64,000 nucleotides of DNA from Ricinus communis (Eukaryota; Streptophyta; Magnoliopsida; Malpighiales; Euphorbiaceae): the NCBI RefSeq assembly GCF_019578655.1, contig NC_063263.1, forward strand, positions 26,411,001 through 26,475,000. The letters are read 5' to 3'. The notes under the pieces were generated by a model, which saw only the letters and a list, made by a program, of their open reading frames with translations, did not search any database and had not been told where the DNA came from. Positions within the stretch are counted from its first letter, which is position 1. Each line of letters begins with the position of its first letter. The position numbers and the translations under genes are program-made. Below, piece by piece: positions 11,715-22,720 of the stretch.

Positions 11715-12460
11715 CACGACCATGAGGATCTGGATTTGGTAATTAAACCCTTTTGCTCTAAATCTTTTATTTCTACTCCACAATGGCTTTCTAGAGTTCA
11801 TTCATTTGGATGGGTCTGGCTTTGGTGGGAATTTGTTTGTCACTAAAATCTTTTTCATATGGATCTACCATATGCTGTTTTCTTTTCCAAAAAGCATTAG
11901 GAAGATCATAACAAACTTCTTTTTCAATTTTCTTTTGCAAACTAGAAATTTTTCTTTGGACAAGTTCATTTTGTAATTGGCTTTGGATTCATTTTAAACC
12001 CATATCTTGTTTTAGGTAGAAAAGCTGAGTTTGTTTTCCTTTAATCAAAGCATTTATCTCAAAATTATAAATTAAGTGAGCTTTTATAAGATTGAGATTT
12101 CTCTTCTTGGGTTTTTCAAAAAAAGGAAAAACAATATTTGAATCTTTAGCTTTAAAAATGATACCAGCAGTAGTTACTTTGAAAAGAGTAATTAAATTGA
12201 TAAAAGGAGTTCCCAAAATAACAGTTTGCTGAAAATCCTTTGTAAGAATAAAAACATTTTTTATAGCAATATTGTTGTTTAGAATTGCAGCTTCAGTTTC
12301 CCTCGCAATTCTAATCTTTGAACTATTGGCTGAGGGGAGCCTCTCTTTAGTTTCTTGATGATATCTTTTAGGAACTAGCTCATGATTGATACAGTTGAGG
12401 TCTGCTCCCGTATCAAACAAAGCTATAGTTTCTATCTAGAAATGATCAGGGAAAATGAGT
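11715..12460 (-). pseudogene. EVE copy A: aspartic protease and start of reverse transcriptase (broken)
   Basis: The minus-strand frame at 12420-11989 carries the retroviral aspartic-protease motif FDTGAD followed by LNCINHELV. After the frame ends, the N-terminal part of the reverse-transcriptase region can be followed to 11715 (KQHMVDPYEKDF, then the KARPIQMNE region). The catalytic palm with its YxDD box is absent, because the copy is cut at the junction with the leader. The protease would mature the viral polyprotein. Here the frame upstream of FDTGAD is interrupted near 12430. Confidence 0.85.
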
Positions 12461-14279
12461 TTTATTTGAATCAAATATTTTCTTGAGGTTATTTCTTTTA
12501 AAACATTAATGAAATTTTCTGGGACACTTTTAAAAAACTCAAGATTTTGAAAATCATTTTCTTCCTCAGAATCATAATCACTATTTTGTTTAAGAATCAA
12601 GCTTTGGAGCAAAACATAATCATTTTGTTGTTTTTCTTTCAAAGCTTTGAGTTCTGTTTTAATGGCTTTGATTTCTTTTTGAAGTTCTTAGATAGTAGGG
12701 AGAGGGTTCTTTAACTTTTTCCCTTTTTCCAAGATCATAGTAAGATCATAGGTGTTCTTACTAGAAGAAAGGACGAGGGTTTCAGTTTTTAGAACTTCTT
12801 TCAAAACTTGTTTTTGGATTTAAGGGTCATTAGTATGCTTGATGGCCTCAAGAAGAGCTTCTTGTTGCCTAGTGAGCATATTAATGTTCTTTGGAATATA
12901 ATCTAATTCTTATTCAGAATAATCGAATGAGGTTTTAATTTCATCAATTTGAAACTCTTCCTCATTATTCGAAAATTCTGATTCAAAGGAATCAAGAAGA
13001 AGAGCTGAAATTTTGCTCAAAATTTCTTCTTCTCTTTAGAGCTCATGAAGTTCTTTAGAAAACTTGCAATACTTTGAAGTGTGAACCTTTTTCCCACATT
13101 CGTAATAAGTAATTTTGCTAAAATATTTTTTAGAAATTTAGAAGAGGATGGCCTTTTATAGAAATTCTCTTTGTTTTTAGGCGCTTTCCTATTTTTGAAA
13201 AAACATTTTTTCTTAAGAAATTTAGAAAAATCTTCTTTGCATTTTCCTTTGCAGGTAGGGGAAGATTCTATGGGATTATACTCAAACTGGTTATAAAAGC
13301 TACCTAGCTCATGCTTAGTTTTCTTCATTTCCAATTTGAGTTGTCTTTGGAGCTTAAGGTCATGGAAAATTTTCAAACCCTCTTTCTGAGTAAGGCTAAC
13401 TAATTCACCATAAGTGTAGAAATCATAAGGGATCTGGCCACTATGGGCTTCTCTTATGGTATTCCTAACCCTTTCACCTAGTATCTTAGGTAAACCAGCT
13501 AAGAACTTTTCTTTCTAGAAAGGTTGGTTTGAATCTTCCCTAAGCATGACTTTGGTCAGGAAAGTATCTTTATAAGCTTGGAAGTTGCTAAGCTTTTTAC
13601 AAGTTAGATTGCTGAGAAGCTCAGTATTCTTATCTTTTAGAAGAGAAGGGTCTCCTATGAAACGGAGGAAAATCGTCAAGATTAAGGTTGACAGAGCATC
13701 CTCAATAGGATTTCCTAGCTCATCTAAGATGGGGGTCCCTTCTATGGTGGTTTGGATGGCACCTAGGATTTGGAGCTGTTATGCTTGTGTGAGATGGTAA
13801 TCCCACCATCCTTTAAGCTGGCCAGAAAATCCAACTATAAGGAGCTTAGCAATGGCTCTATCGGAGGTCTCGCTTTGGGTTTTGTAGGCATTGGCTGCCA
13901 TGGTCATCTATTGTAAGAGACCAAGAATGTTGTATTCTGACATTCCATCTATATTCCATTCACAGACGGAAGAGGCATTGAATCTTGATTGGGTGAGGAT
14001 ATTATTTCCATTTTCTATCTCTAGATCTGGGGCAGTATTCCTAAAAGTATGCCAAGTCAATCTAGGGGCTTGCCATCCCAATCTGTTGATGTTGGAAGGT
14101 TTGTCAGTGACACTTTCAAGCTCTGAATCATTAAATTCATCGCTTTGGGCTTGATCTATAGCACTGATCTTCCTACTGCTTTGAGGAGTATCGGGTACTA
14201 GGTTTTTAGAGAACTCAGAAGTGGCTAATTTGCTAAGCTGTTCCCTGACTGCTCTAGGAAACTCAGTTTTCTTCTGAAA
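12461..14279 (-). pseudogene. EVE copy A: coat-protein region (broken)
   Basis: The frames on the minus strand correspond to the coat protein and its C-terminal extension. Landmarks are a GWWDYHL-type motif near 13797-13822, a basic Lys-rich stretch (KKCFFKNRKAPKNKE) near 13200 and a zinc-knuckle region near 13060-13110. The knuckle reads CGKKVHTSKYC, so its usual Gly before His is Val here and the first Cys position is Tyr. A frameshift separates the basic stretch from the knuckle. An acidic linker with MLTRQQEALLEA-type sequence lies near 12850 in the other copies as well. Confidence 0.8.
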
Positions 14280-15269
14280 TTAGTCTTGACTAGGCTTTGA
14301 GATTTGGTAGGGTTTGAAGACTGGGTTTTTGAGCTTTTCTGTTTGGCTTATCTCTTTTGGATGACCAGTGTTGGGAATTGGAGAGGTGAAGACTATATGA
14401 GGTTTTTGGATTTGGCTTTCTATCCTAACAAGCTGTTTCCCTATTGTCTTAAGATAGGTGTTCGAGAAATTGTTCTGCTGAACAATATTCTTAACATTTT
14501 TCTCAAGCTCCTCTCCTACTAATTTGTAAGGTGCACCTTCTAGTTCGTTCTCTCTATAAGAAATGGTTATTTTTCTAAGGGGAGGATGTTCAGACTGGAT
14601 GGTTTGATTTTCTCCGACCTTCCACTTTGGAGTCTTGTTCCTTACAGTAATAGGACTAATGAGTTTTTCTTTAAAAGGATAAAGAATACTATTTTTTTTG
14701 TAATAAATCTGAAACCAATCAAAATATTTGATTTGGATTTTGTTTTGTATGCAAAATTGCTTGTATCTTTCTTGGATACTGTCCTTTTTTTGTAGAAAAT
14801 GTTTAAAAAACCAAAGTTTTTTGGAATGGTTTTTCTTTGAATAGAAATCTTCATGTAAAAGCTTTTTATTGATTTGAAAATCTTTTGAAATCATGTTGAT
14901 TTCTGCTTATAGATTTTGAGTTATTGCAGATGGTGATGGTGAAGAGGGGGTAGAGACGGTCTCTATATCATCATCTTCCTTTAGTTCATTGTAAACAGGT
15001 CTAGGGATATTGCTTTGGTAATCAACATTTTGTAATATGGTGTTTGAGCTTGGTATATCAGATGTTGAAAATCTTGGTTGTGTTTGTGATGGGGTTAGTT
15101 CTTTGTAAGGGACATAAATAACAGAAGGTATTTTTGATACCCTTCCAATATCTATGGTCGAGGTTGAAGAGTCATCATCAGAAAATCTAGAAGAGGTTGA
15201 TTTCCTGTTGAATGTAAGCTTTACTTTCCCATCTGGAAACTGGGTTACATTTTTGAGATTTGTATTTGG
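14280..15269 (-). pseudogene. EVE copy A: linker between movement and coat proteins
   Basis: An open frame of about 204 codons (14894-14280) is rich in Lys, Gln and Asn and shows no catalytic motif. It continues upstream through a Ser/Thr/Pro-rich stretch (about 15270-14900) with stops. In this copy the Trp codon after HSKKL is intact (TGG). In copy B the same codon is TGA and in copy C it is TAG, so A is the least damaged here. Its function in the virus is not clear from sequence; a virion-associated or coiled-coil role is possible. Confidence 0.65.
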
Positions 15270-15988
15270 CTATGTTATCTTTGGTGATTCAGGTTGGGTT
15301 GTACCTTCGAGGATCCATTCTTCTGGAAGAGTGATATCCTTCCATTGAATGGTTTTTGGAATAGTTGCATTGGATTTGAAAAGATCTGTCTGGAGGAATA
15401 AGGTTTCTCCTTTTGGTGAGTGGAGTTTATGTTTCGAACCAAAAGCAGAAATCATGGCTTTGTAGTGTATTTTGAAAATCAATGCTATCGGAATAGATCC
15501 TTCAAGCATTTTGTAATTATGTGTTTTTATTTGACTTTAAAATATTTTTATTATTTAAAGAAATTGTAATGTTTGAAAAACAATTAAAAGAAATTGGTCC
15601 TTTATTAAGGCTTGACTCAACAGTTCCTAATAAAGAATCATAAAAATTTGTAAACCTAGCATCTTTAAGGACTGCTAAGATGGAAGTATCTAAACCTTCT
15701 CTGGTAAGGGGCTTTATTCCTACCTGGACAAGGCCTATATGAATGTATTTATAATCTTTTTCTTTATGCTTCTAGAGGGTCTTTGGATTCAAAAGATAAA
15801 TTTCTTCAAAAGGCTTTGAAATTTGAATATCTCTTTCTTCAGTTTTATAGTAAAATCAGTTTTGAAGAGAGGAAACTTTCAAAACTCATAGATTTGCTTC
15901 TTTTGAATCTTGGATATTTTTCAATCATCAATATGCTTTAAAAAATCTTTAATAGTGATTTCCTCACCATTTACTAAACCTTTAGACC
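15270..15988 (-). pseudogene. EVE copy A: movement-protein region, 5' truncated
   Basis: The 30K-superfamily movement protein enlarges plasmodesmata for cell-to-cell spread. On the minus strand, 15988 to about 15520 holds the N-terminal part (GLVQVGIKPLTREGLDTSIL in another copy; here with stops). 15509-15270 holds the part starting MLEGSIPIALIFKIHYKAM. The two parts are in different frames, the same break seen in copies B and C. The copy ends abruptly at 15988, inside the N-terminal coding region, where it meets the leader of copy B in opposite orientation. Confidence 0.82.
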
Positions 15989-16172
15989 AACAGGGTTCCT
16001 AGGAAGAAAAGATTATTTGCATAAAAGAGATTTTAAAATCATTTTAATCAGCATCATATCGCTGATAAACAAGTTCATTTATGCACAGTAGTAAGTCCCG
16101 TATGATTTAAGGGCAGTAAATCTGGTGGCTTGGTTCATGTTTGTTTAGAAAGTTATTTTGATTTATTTTAGA
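15989..16172 (+). other. EVE copy B: 3' part of the viral leader
   Basis: From ACAGGGTTCCTAGG to the start of the movement-protein region, this plus-strand stretch matches the complement of 27104-27297 in front of copy C (for example AAGGGCAGTAAATCTGGTGG here). It is noncoding and lies where caulimovirid genomes have the leader downstream of the primer-binding site. The first ATG (16173) is followed directly by a stop two codons later. Confidence 0.75.
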
Positions 16173-17090
16173 ATGATTTAGAACCTTTTTTTTCTATAGA
16201 TCTTCTTCTTTCTCAAACTCTTCTACCTCTGAGTCTTCAAGGTCTAAAGGTTTAGTAAATGGTGAGGAAATCACTATTAAAGATTTTTTAAAGCATATTG
16301 ATGATTGAAAAATATCCAAGATTCAAAAGAAGCAAATCTATGAGTTTTGAAAGTTTCCTCTCTTCAAAACTGATTTTACTATCAAAACTAAAGAAAGAGA
16401 TATTCAAATTTCAAAGCCTTTTGAAGAAATTTATCTTTTGAATCCAAAGACCCTCCAGAAGCATAAAGAAAAAGATTATAAATACATTCATATAGGCCTT
16501 GTCCAGGTAGGAATAAAGCCCCTTACCAGAGAAGGTTTAGATACTTCCATCTTAGCAGTCCTTAGAGATGCTAGGTTTATAAATTTTTATGATTCTTTAT
16601 TAGGAACTGTTGAGTCAAGCCTTAATAAAGGACCAATTTCTTTTAATTATTTCTCAAACATTACAATTTCTTTAAATGACAAAAATGTTGTAAAGTCAAA
16701 TAAAAACACATAATTATAAAATGCTTGAAGGATCTATTCCGATAGCATTGATTTTCAAAATACATTACAAAGCCATGATTTCTGCTTTTGGTTCGAAACA
16801 TAAACTCCACTCACTAAAAGGAGAAACATTATTCCTCCAGACAGATCTTTCCAAATCCAATGCAACTATTTCAAAAACCATTCAATGGAAGGATATCACT
16901 CTTCCAGAAGAATAGATCCTCGAAGGTGCAACCCAACCTGAATCACCAAAGAAAACATAGCCAAATACAAATCTCAAAAATGTAACCCAGTTTCCAGATG
17001 GGAAAGTAAAGCTTACATTCAACAGGAAATCAACATCTTCTATATTTTCTGATGATGACTCTTCAACCTCGACCATAGATATTGAAAGGG
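16173..17090 (+). pseudogene. EVE copy B: movement-protein region (broken)
   Basis: The plus-strand frames carry the same movement-protein blocks as copies A and C. The N-terminal part to 16713 includes KYIHIGLVQVGIKPLTREGL, LAVLRDARF and SSLNKGPISFNYFSNITISL. The second part starts at 16721 with MLEGSIPIALIFKIHYKAM and runs past TIQWKDITLPEE to a TAG at 16914-16916, where copy A has Trp. The first part ends in TAA, and the second starts eight bases later in another frame. Several further stops lie near 16175 and 16310. Confidence 0.82.
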
Positions 17091-18149
17091 TATCAAAAAT
17101 ACCTTTTGTTATTTATGCCCCCTTACAAAGAACCAACACCATCACAAACACAACCACGATTTTCAACATCTGATGTACCAAGCTCAAACACCATATTACA
17201 AAATGTTGATTACCAAAGCAATATCCCTAGACATATTTACAATGAACCAAAGAAAGATGATGATATAAAGATCGTCTCTACCCCCTTTTCACCATCACCA
17301 TCTGCAATAACTCAAAATCTAGAAGCAGAAATCAACATGATTTCAAAAGATTTTCAAATCAATAAAAAGCTTTTACATGAAGATTTCTATTCAAAGAAAA
17401 ACCATTCCAAAAAACTTTGATTTTTTAAACATTTTCTACAAGAAAAGGACAGTATCTAAGAAAGATACTACCAATTTTGCATACAAAATAAAATCCAAAT
17501 CAAATTTTTTGATTGGTTTCAGATTTATTACAAAGAAAATAGTATTCTTTATCCTTTTAAAGAAAAACTCATTAGTCTTGTTACTATAAGGAACAAGACT
17601 CCAGAGTGGAAGGTCGGAGAAAACCAAACCATCCAGTCTGAACATCCTCCCCTTAGGAAAATAACCATTTCTTATGTAGAGAACGAAATAGAAGGCGCAC
17701 CTTACAAATTAGTAGGAAAGGAGCTTGAGAAAAATGTTAAGAATATTGTTCAGTAGAACAATTTCTCGAATACCTATCTTAACACAATAGGGAAACAGCT
17801 TGTTAGGATAGAAAGCCAAATCCAAAAACCTCATATAGTCTTCACCTCTCCAATTCCCAACACTAGTCATCCAAAAGAGATAAGCCAAACAGAAAAGCTC
17901 AAAAACCCAGTCTTCAAACCCTACTAAATCTCAAAGCCTAGTCAAGACCAGTTTCAGAAGAAAACTGAGTTTCCTAGAGCAGTCAGGGAACAGCTTAGCA
18001 AATTAGCCACTTCTGAGTCCTCTAAAAACCTAGTACCTGATACTCCTCAAAGCAGTAGGAATATCAGTGCTATAGATCAAGCCCAAAGCGATGAATCTAA
18101 TGATTCAGAGCTTGAAAGTGTCACTGAAAAACCTCCCAACATCAACAGA
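17091..18149 (+). pseudogene. EVE copy B: linker between movement and coat proteins
   Basis: This Ser/Pro/Gln-rich region continues through HSKKL to a TGA (about 17418-17420) where copy A has a Trp codon. Beyond it, the Lys/Asn-rich stretch follows with shifted frames. The region aligns with 14280-15140 (minus) and 25200-26200 (minus) throughout. No enzyme motif is visible. Confidence 0.65.
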
Positions 18150-19500
18150 TTGGGATGGCAAGCCCCTAGATTGACTTGGCATACTTCTAGGAATACTGCC
18201 CCAGATCTAGAGATAGAAAATAGAAATAATATCCTCACCCAATCTAGATTCAATGCCTCTTCCGTCTATGAATGGAATATAGATGGAATGTCAGAATACA
18301 ACATTCTTGGTCTCTTACAACAGATGACCATGGCAGCCAATGCCTACAAAACTCAAAGCGAGACCTCCGATAGAGCCATTGTTGAGCTCCTTATAGCTGG
18401 ATTTTCTTGCCAGCTTAAAGGATGGTGGGATTACCATCTCACACAAGCATAACAGCTCCACATCCTAGGTGCCATCCAAACCACCATAGAAGGGACCCCC
18501 ATCTTAGATGAACTAGGAAATCCTATTGAGGATGCTCTGTCAACCTTAATCTTGACGATTTCCCTCCATTTCATAGGAGACCCTTCTCTTCTAAAAGATA
18601 AGAATACCGAGCTTCTCAGTAATCTAACCTGTAAAAAGCTTAGCAACTTCCAAGCTTATAAAGATACTTTCCTGACCAAAGTCATGCTTAGGGAAGATTC
18701 AAACCAACCTTTATGGAAAGAAAAGTTCTTAGCTAGTTTACCTAAGATACTAGCTGAAAGGGTTAGGAATACTATAAGAGAAGCCTATAATGGCCAGATC
18801 CCTTATGATTTCTACACTTATGGTGAATTAGTTAGCCTTACTCAGAAAGAGGGTTTGAAAATTTGCCATGACCTTAAGCTCCAAAGACAACTCAAATGGG
18901 AAATGAAGAAAACTAAGCAGGAGCCAGGTAGCTTTTGTAACCAGTTTGAATATAATCCCATAGAACCTTCTCCTACCTGCAAAGGAAAATGCAAAGAAGA
19001 TTTTTCTAAATTTCTTAAGAAAAAACATTTTTTCAAAAATAGGAAAGCGCCTAAAAACAAAGAGAATTTCTATAAAAGGCCATCCTCTTCTAAATTTCCA
19101 AAACAAAATTCCAAAAAAGATTTTAGCAAAATTACTTGCTAAGAATGTAGAAAAAAGGGTCACACTTCAAAGTATTGCAAGTTTTCTAAAAAACTTCATG
19201 AGCTCCAAATAGAAGAAGAAATTTTGAGCAAAATTTCAGCTATTCTTGTTGGTTCCTCTGAATCAGAATTTTCGAATAATAAGGAAGAGTTTCAAATTGA
19301 TGAAATTAAAACCTCATTCGATTATTCTGAATCAGAATCATATTATATTCCAAAGAACATTAATATGCTCACTAGGCAACAAGAAGCTCTTCTTGAGGCC
19401 ATCAAGCATATTAATGATCCTTAAATCCAAAAACAAGTTTTGAAAGAAGTTCTAAAAACTGAAACCCTCGTCCTTTCTTCTAGTAAGAACACCTATGATC
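18150..19500 (+). pseudogene. EVE copy B: coat-protein region with zinc knuckle (broken)
   Basis: Open stretches at 18150-18452 and 18552-19142 match caulimovirid coat proteins, with QLKGWWDYHL near 18412-18441 and the basic tract HFFKNRKAPKNKENFYKRP near 19030. A TAA interrupts the zinc knuckle at 19140-19142 (C-stop-E-C, then KKGHTSKYC). This copy keeps the first knuckle Cys, which is Tyr in A and C. Another TAA at 18450-18452 separates the two coat-protein frames. The acidic linker with SESEF and MLTRQQEALLEAI follows at 19224-19424. Confidence 0.83.
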
Positions 19501-20381
19501 TTACTATGATCTTGGAAAAAGGGAAAAAGTTAAAGAACCCTCTCCCTACTATCTAAGAACTTCAAAAAGAAATCAAAGCCATTAAAACAGAACTCAAAGA
19601 TTTGAAAGAAAAACAACAAAATGATTCTGTTTTGCTCCAAAGCTTGATTCTTAAACAAAATAGTGATTATGATTCTGAAGAAGAAAATGATTTTCAAAAT
19701 CTTGAGGTTTTGAAAATGTCCTAGAAAATTTCATTAATTTTTTAAAAGAAATAACCTCAAGAAAATATTTGATTCAAATAAAACTCATTTTCCCTGATCA
19801 TTTCTAGATAGAAACTATAGCTTTATTTGATACGGGAGCAGACCTCAACTGTATCAATTATGAGCTAGTTCATAAAAGATATCATCAAGAAACTAAAGAG
19901 AGGCTCACCTCAGCCAATAGTTCAAAGATCAGAATTGCGGGGATAACTAAAGCTGCAATTCTAAACAACAATATTGCCCTAAAAAATGTTTTTATTCTTA
20001 CAAAGGATCTTCAGCAAACTGTTATTTTGGGAACTCCTTTTATCAATTTAATTACTCCTTTCAAAGTAACTACTGCTGGTATCATTTTTAAAGCTAAAAA
20101 TTCAAAGATTGTTTTTCCTTTTTTAGAAAAACCCAAGAAGAGAAAATCTCAATCTTATAAAAGCTTACTCAATTTATAATTTTAAGATAAATGCTTTGAT
20201 TAAAGGAAAACAAACCCAGCTTTTCCACCTAAAACAAGATATGGGTTTAAAAAGAATCTAAAGCCAATTGCAAAATGAATTTGTCCAAAGAAAAATTTCT
20301 TATTTACAAAAGAAAATTGAAAAAGAAGTTGGTTATGATCTTCCTAATGCTTTTTGGAAAAGAAAACAGCATATGGTGGAT
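19501..20381 (+). pseudogene. EVE copy B: protease region (broken)
   Basis: FDTGADLNCINYELV lies near 19825-19870, with LGTPFINLITPF near 20029. A TAG at 19807-19809 precedes the active-site motif, and an indel near 20140 shifts the frame after KKRK. The reading reaches the beginning of the reverse-transcriptase region at 20376, where a solo LTR interrupts it. The flanks of that insertion rejoin perfectly when the 5-bp duplication is removed. Confidence 0.83.
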
Positions 20382-21895
20382 TGATGAGCATAGTTTTACA
20401 CATATTTGCTTGCATATTATTGCGTATGTTCTTAGCAATTATTGTGCTTTTATTCCCAGATCACCCGTGTTTTGTGTTCTTTTGCATTTCAGGAATATTT
20501 ATAGGACCATCATCGGTGTTTAAGCAATTATAGATCAATATGTGTGGAAACGGACGAGAATTCATCACAAGATCGGACAAGAGCTCACAATGCATACATT
20601 GAGCACGGCCTGGACTCTGGCCGTGCTCAACCATTGGCTTTGATTCTTGAAATTGGCACTTTGTGCATGGTTTCCGCAGCCACCACGGCCTTCAGCACGG
20701 CCCATGATGGCCAACACGGGGAGCAACACGGCCCGTGGTGGCCAACACGGGGAGCAACACGACCGTGGTGAAACCCTACTTGGTGAGATCCACGGCCAAA
20801 GACGGCCTGGACTTGTCGGCTTGACCAAAGATGGCCTTGACCATGGCCGTGCTGAGTTAAATATATAAGAAAAAAGAATTTTTCTTAGAGAAAAAAATAA
20901 GAGGGAAGGAGTGACATAGAGCCCTGGCGGTTGGTTCAATTTCTGTACAGTATTGAGTGCGAGAGAGAGTTGTAGGGAGTAAGAATCCCAGAATCGCAAG
21001 GTTCCGAGTGCAAAACAGTAGTGGAGCAATTCAAGAGGCAGTTTGGGAGATTAATCAAAGAGTAGATCCAGATTTGGAGTTGTTCATCCAACTCGAGAGA
21101 AAAGGGTGTACATGTTTTATTTTCATTATTCTTTCATTGTAATTGATTTTCTAGATTATTTTAAACATGAACATGTTTAGCTAGACTGATTTAATCCATT
21201 GGGATTTCTTTACTATGTTGGCTTAATATTATATTATTGGATTGTTTGAGTTGGTTTTGTATTCTTCTTACTTTCAGTATTAATAAGATAGCATTATTCA
21301 TGAGACGTTATGAATTGTGTGTTTAGATTGCTTTGTGTGATTTAGAAGTCCATTTGGCAATTGGAATTTTGAATAGCAAGAACTGGTTAATAATCGCTTA
21401 GAGATAAGGATAATTAACTAGCCGGATTAAAAATTAACAAAGCTTAATAGAGGCGGATTAAAGCTTAATGCTAATTTAAGAATCAATCGTTAGGAAGAGA
21501 TTCCAACTTTAGGTTATTAGGTTTAGGAATTCGGTTATCTCGAGAAAGAAACTGAATTCGGTTAAGAATTTGTCCACGGGTAGCATAATTAGACTCACCG
21601 ATCCTTTATCTTTTATTTGGTTGCCAACTAGTTTAGATTCCCTTTGGGTTTGTCTTCTTATCTTGATTATTTCATTTATCAATTACTTATGCATCTCCCT
21701 TACAACTTAGCTTGTAGTTAATAGTTAGTTTAGAAATTATTCATCATCCATTTTAAGTTAATATAATAAAGAATAAAGGAGTAACTCTAGGCTTTCACTT
21801 TCCCGAGGAATACGACCTTGATACTCGCCATTAGTGCTAGACTGCATCGATAGGTACACTGCCTTAGATTGTAGCTAACACAATTTAGCCTATCA
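20382..21895 (+). mobile_element. Solo LTR (1.5 kb, Athila-type family) inserted in EVE copy B
   Basis: The element starts TGATGAGCATAG and ends TTTAGCCTATCA, with TG...CA ends, and is flanked by the 5-bp duplication TGGAT (20377-20381 and 21896-21900). Its 3' two-thirds closely resemble the LTRs of the Athila-type element at 43369-51510 (for example TTGGAATTTTGAATAGCAAG, GAGGCGGATTAAAGCTTAAT). The 5' part differs but holds the same CACGG-rich repeats. There is no internal domain, so recombination between LTRs has left one copy. It postdates the viral insertion. Confidence 0.9.
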
Positions 21896-22227
21896 TGGAT
21901 TTACCATATGAAAAAGATTTTAGTGACAAATAAATTCCTACCAAAGCCAGACCCATCCAAATGAATGAAACTATAGAAAGCCATTGTAGATTAGAAATAA
22001 AAGATTTAGAGCAAAAGGGTTTAATTACCAAATCCAGATCCCCCTAGTCGTGTGCAGCCTTCTATGTCAACAAAAATAGTGAGATAGAAAGAGAAACACC
22101 TAGGTTGGTGATTAACTACAAACCTCTAAATAAAGCTCTAAAGTGGATTAGATACCCCATTCCAAACAAAAAAGATCTTCTTCAAAAGCTTCATTCTGCT
22201 TTTATTTTTTCAAAGTTTGATATGAAA
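21896..22227 (+). pseudogene. EVE copy B: N-terminal reverse-transcriptase fragment
   Basis: After the solo LTR the viral frame resumes with LPYEKDFSDK and the KARPIQMNE region, then PRLVINYKPLNKALKW and RYPIPNKKDLLQKLHSAF, ending at SKFDMK. These are the fingers and first palm blocks of pararetroviral reverse transcriptase, including the first catalytic Asp region (FDMK). Two stops interrupt it (near 21942 and 22046). The copy ends at about 22227, before the YxDD box, at a junction with inverted leader sequence. The sequence AAAT is shared at the join. Confidence 0.86.
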
Positions 22228-22440
22228 TAAGATTTAAATAACAAATTCTTATTGACGAATGAACAAATATACAAACTTTAAAATAAAAGCTTTAAAATGA
22301 AAGCTTTAAACAAAAGAAATATAACTTACAAGAGTAGTTGAATACAAGAGGAAGGTGGTTTCTCACTATCACTCTCACACTCTCTTTTCTCACTATATTT
22401 CTAATGGTATGACTTGAAGAATACAAGAGTTTCTTATGAT
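22228..22440 (-). other. Viral leader fragment, minus orientation
   Basis: This is the complement of the leader at 27337-27540. It contains the TTCAACTACTCTTGTAAGTT region and AGAGAGTGTGAGAGTGATAG on the minus strand. It follows the promoter at 22471-22700 directly, so here promoter and leader are contiguous and show the natural viral order. It is cut at 22228, where copy B ends. Confidence 0.78.
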
Positions 22441-22720
22441 TTTTCAGTCTGCCTTCTTCTTTTGTAGCTCCTCTATTTATAGAGGTCTTCAGTCTTGAGG
22501 CTCCATAATTGTTACTTTGGATGCTCTTCATAATGGAGTGTGGGGCTCCACCTTCTTTGGATGCTTTTGATAATGGAGTGAAGGGCTCCATGTCTTTTGC
22601 AGGAGTTGTCTGTCACACTTCAATAGTGAGGAATCTTTTACTTTAAAAAAGTAACGGTGCAGAGTCTTTTGTGTTCTTTCTTTTCTTTAAAAAGACTTTT
22701 TTTTTAAAATTGGGCATCTG
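22441..22720 (-). promoter_or_regulatory. Pararetroviral promoter with TATA box and duplicated upstream element
   Basis: On the minus strand a TATA box (TATAAATAGAG, 22481-22471) lies just upstream of the leader. By spacing, transcription would start near 22440-22450. Upstream of it, a 36-bp segment (22515-22550) is repeated at 22555-22590 with few changes (CTTTGGATGCTCTTCATAAT and CTTTGGATGCTTTTGATAAT on the plus strand). It therefore looks like a duplicated enhancer. A purine-rich run follows at about 22670-22705, where a plus-strand primer tract is expected. Whether it is active in the plant cannot be told. Confidence 0.65.

Noticed and set aside
20544..21029. Overlapping open frames on both strands
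   Set aside because: They are by-products of CACGG-rich palindromes in the solo LTR.
15989..22227. Copy B as a functional virus
   Set aside because: Multiple stops and frameshifts, a nested LTR and no complete reverse transcriptase.
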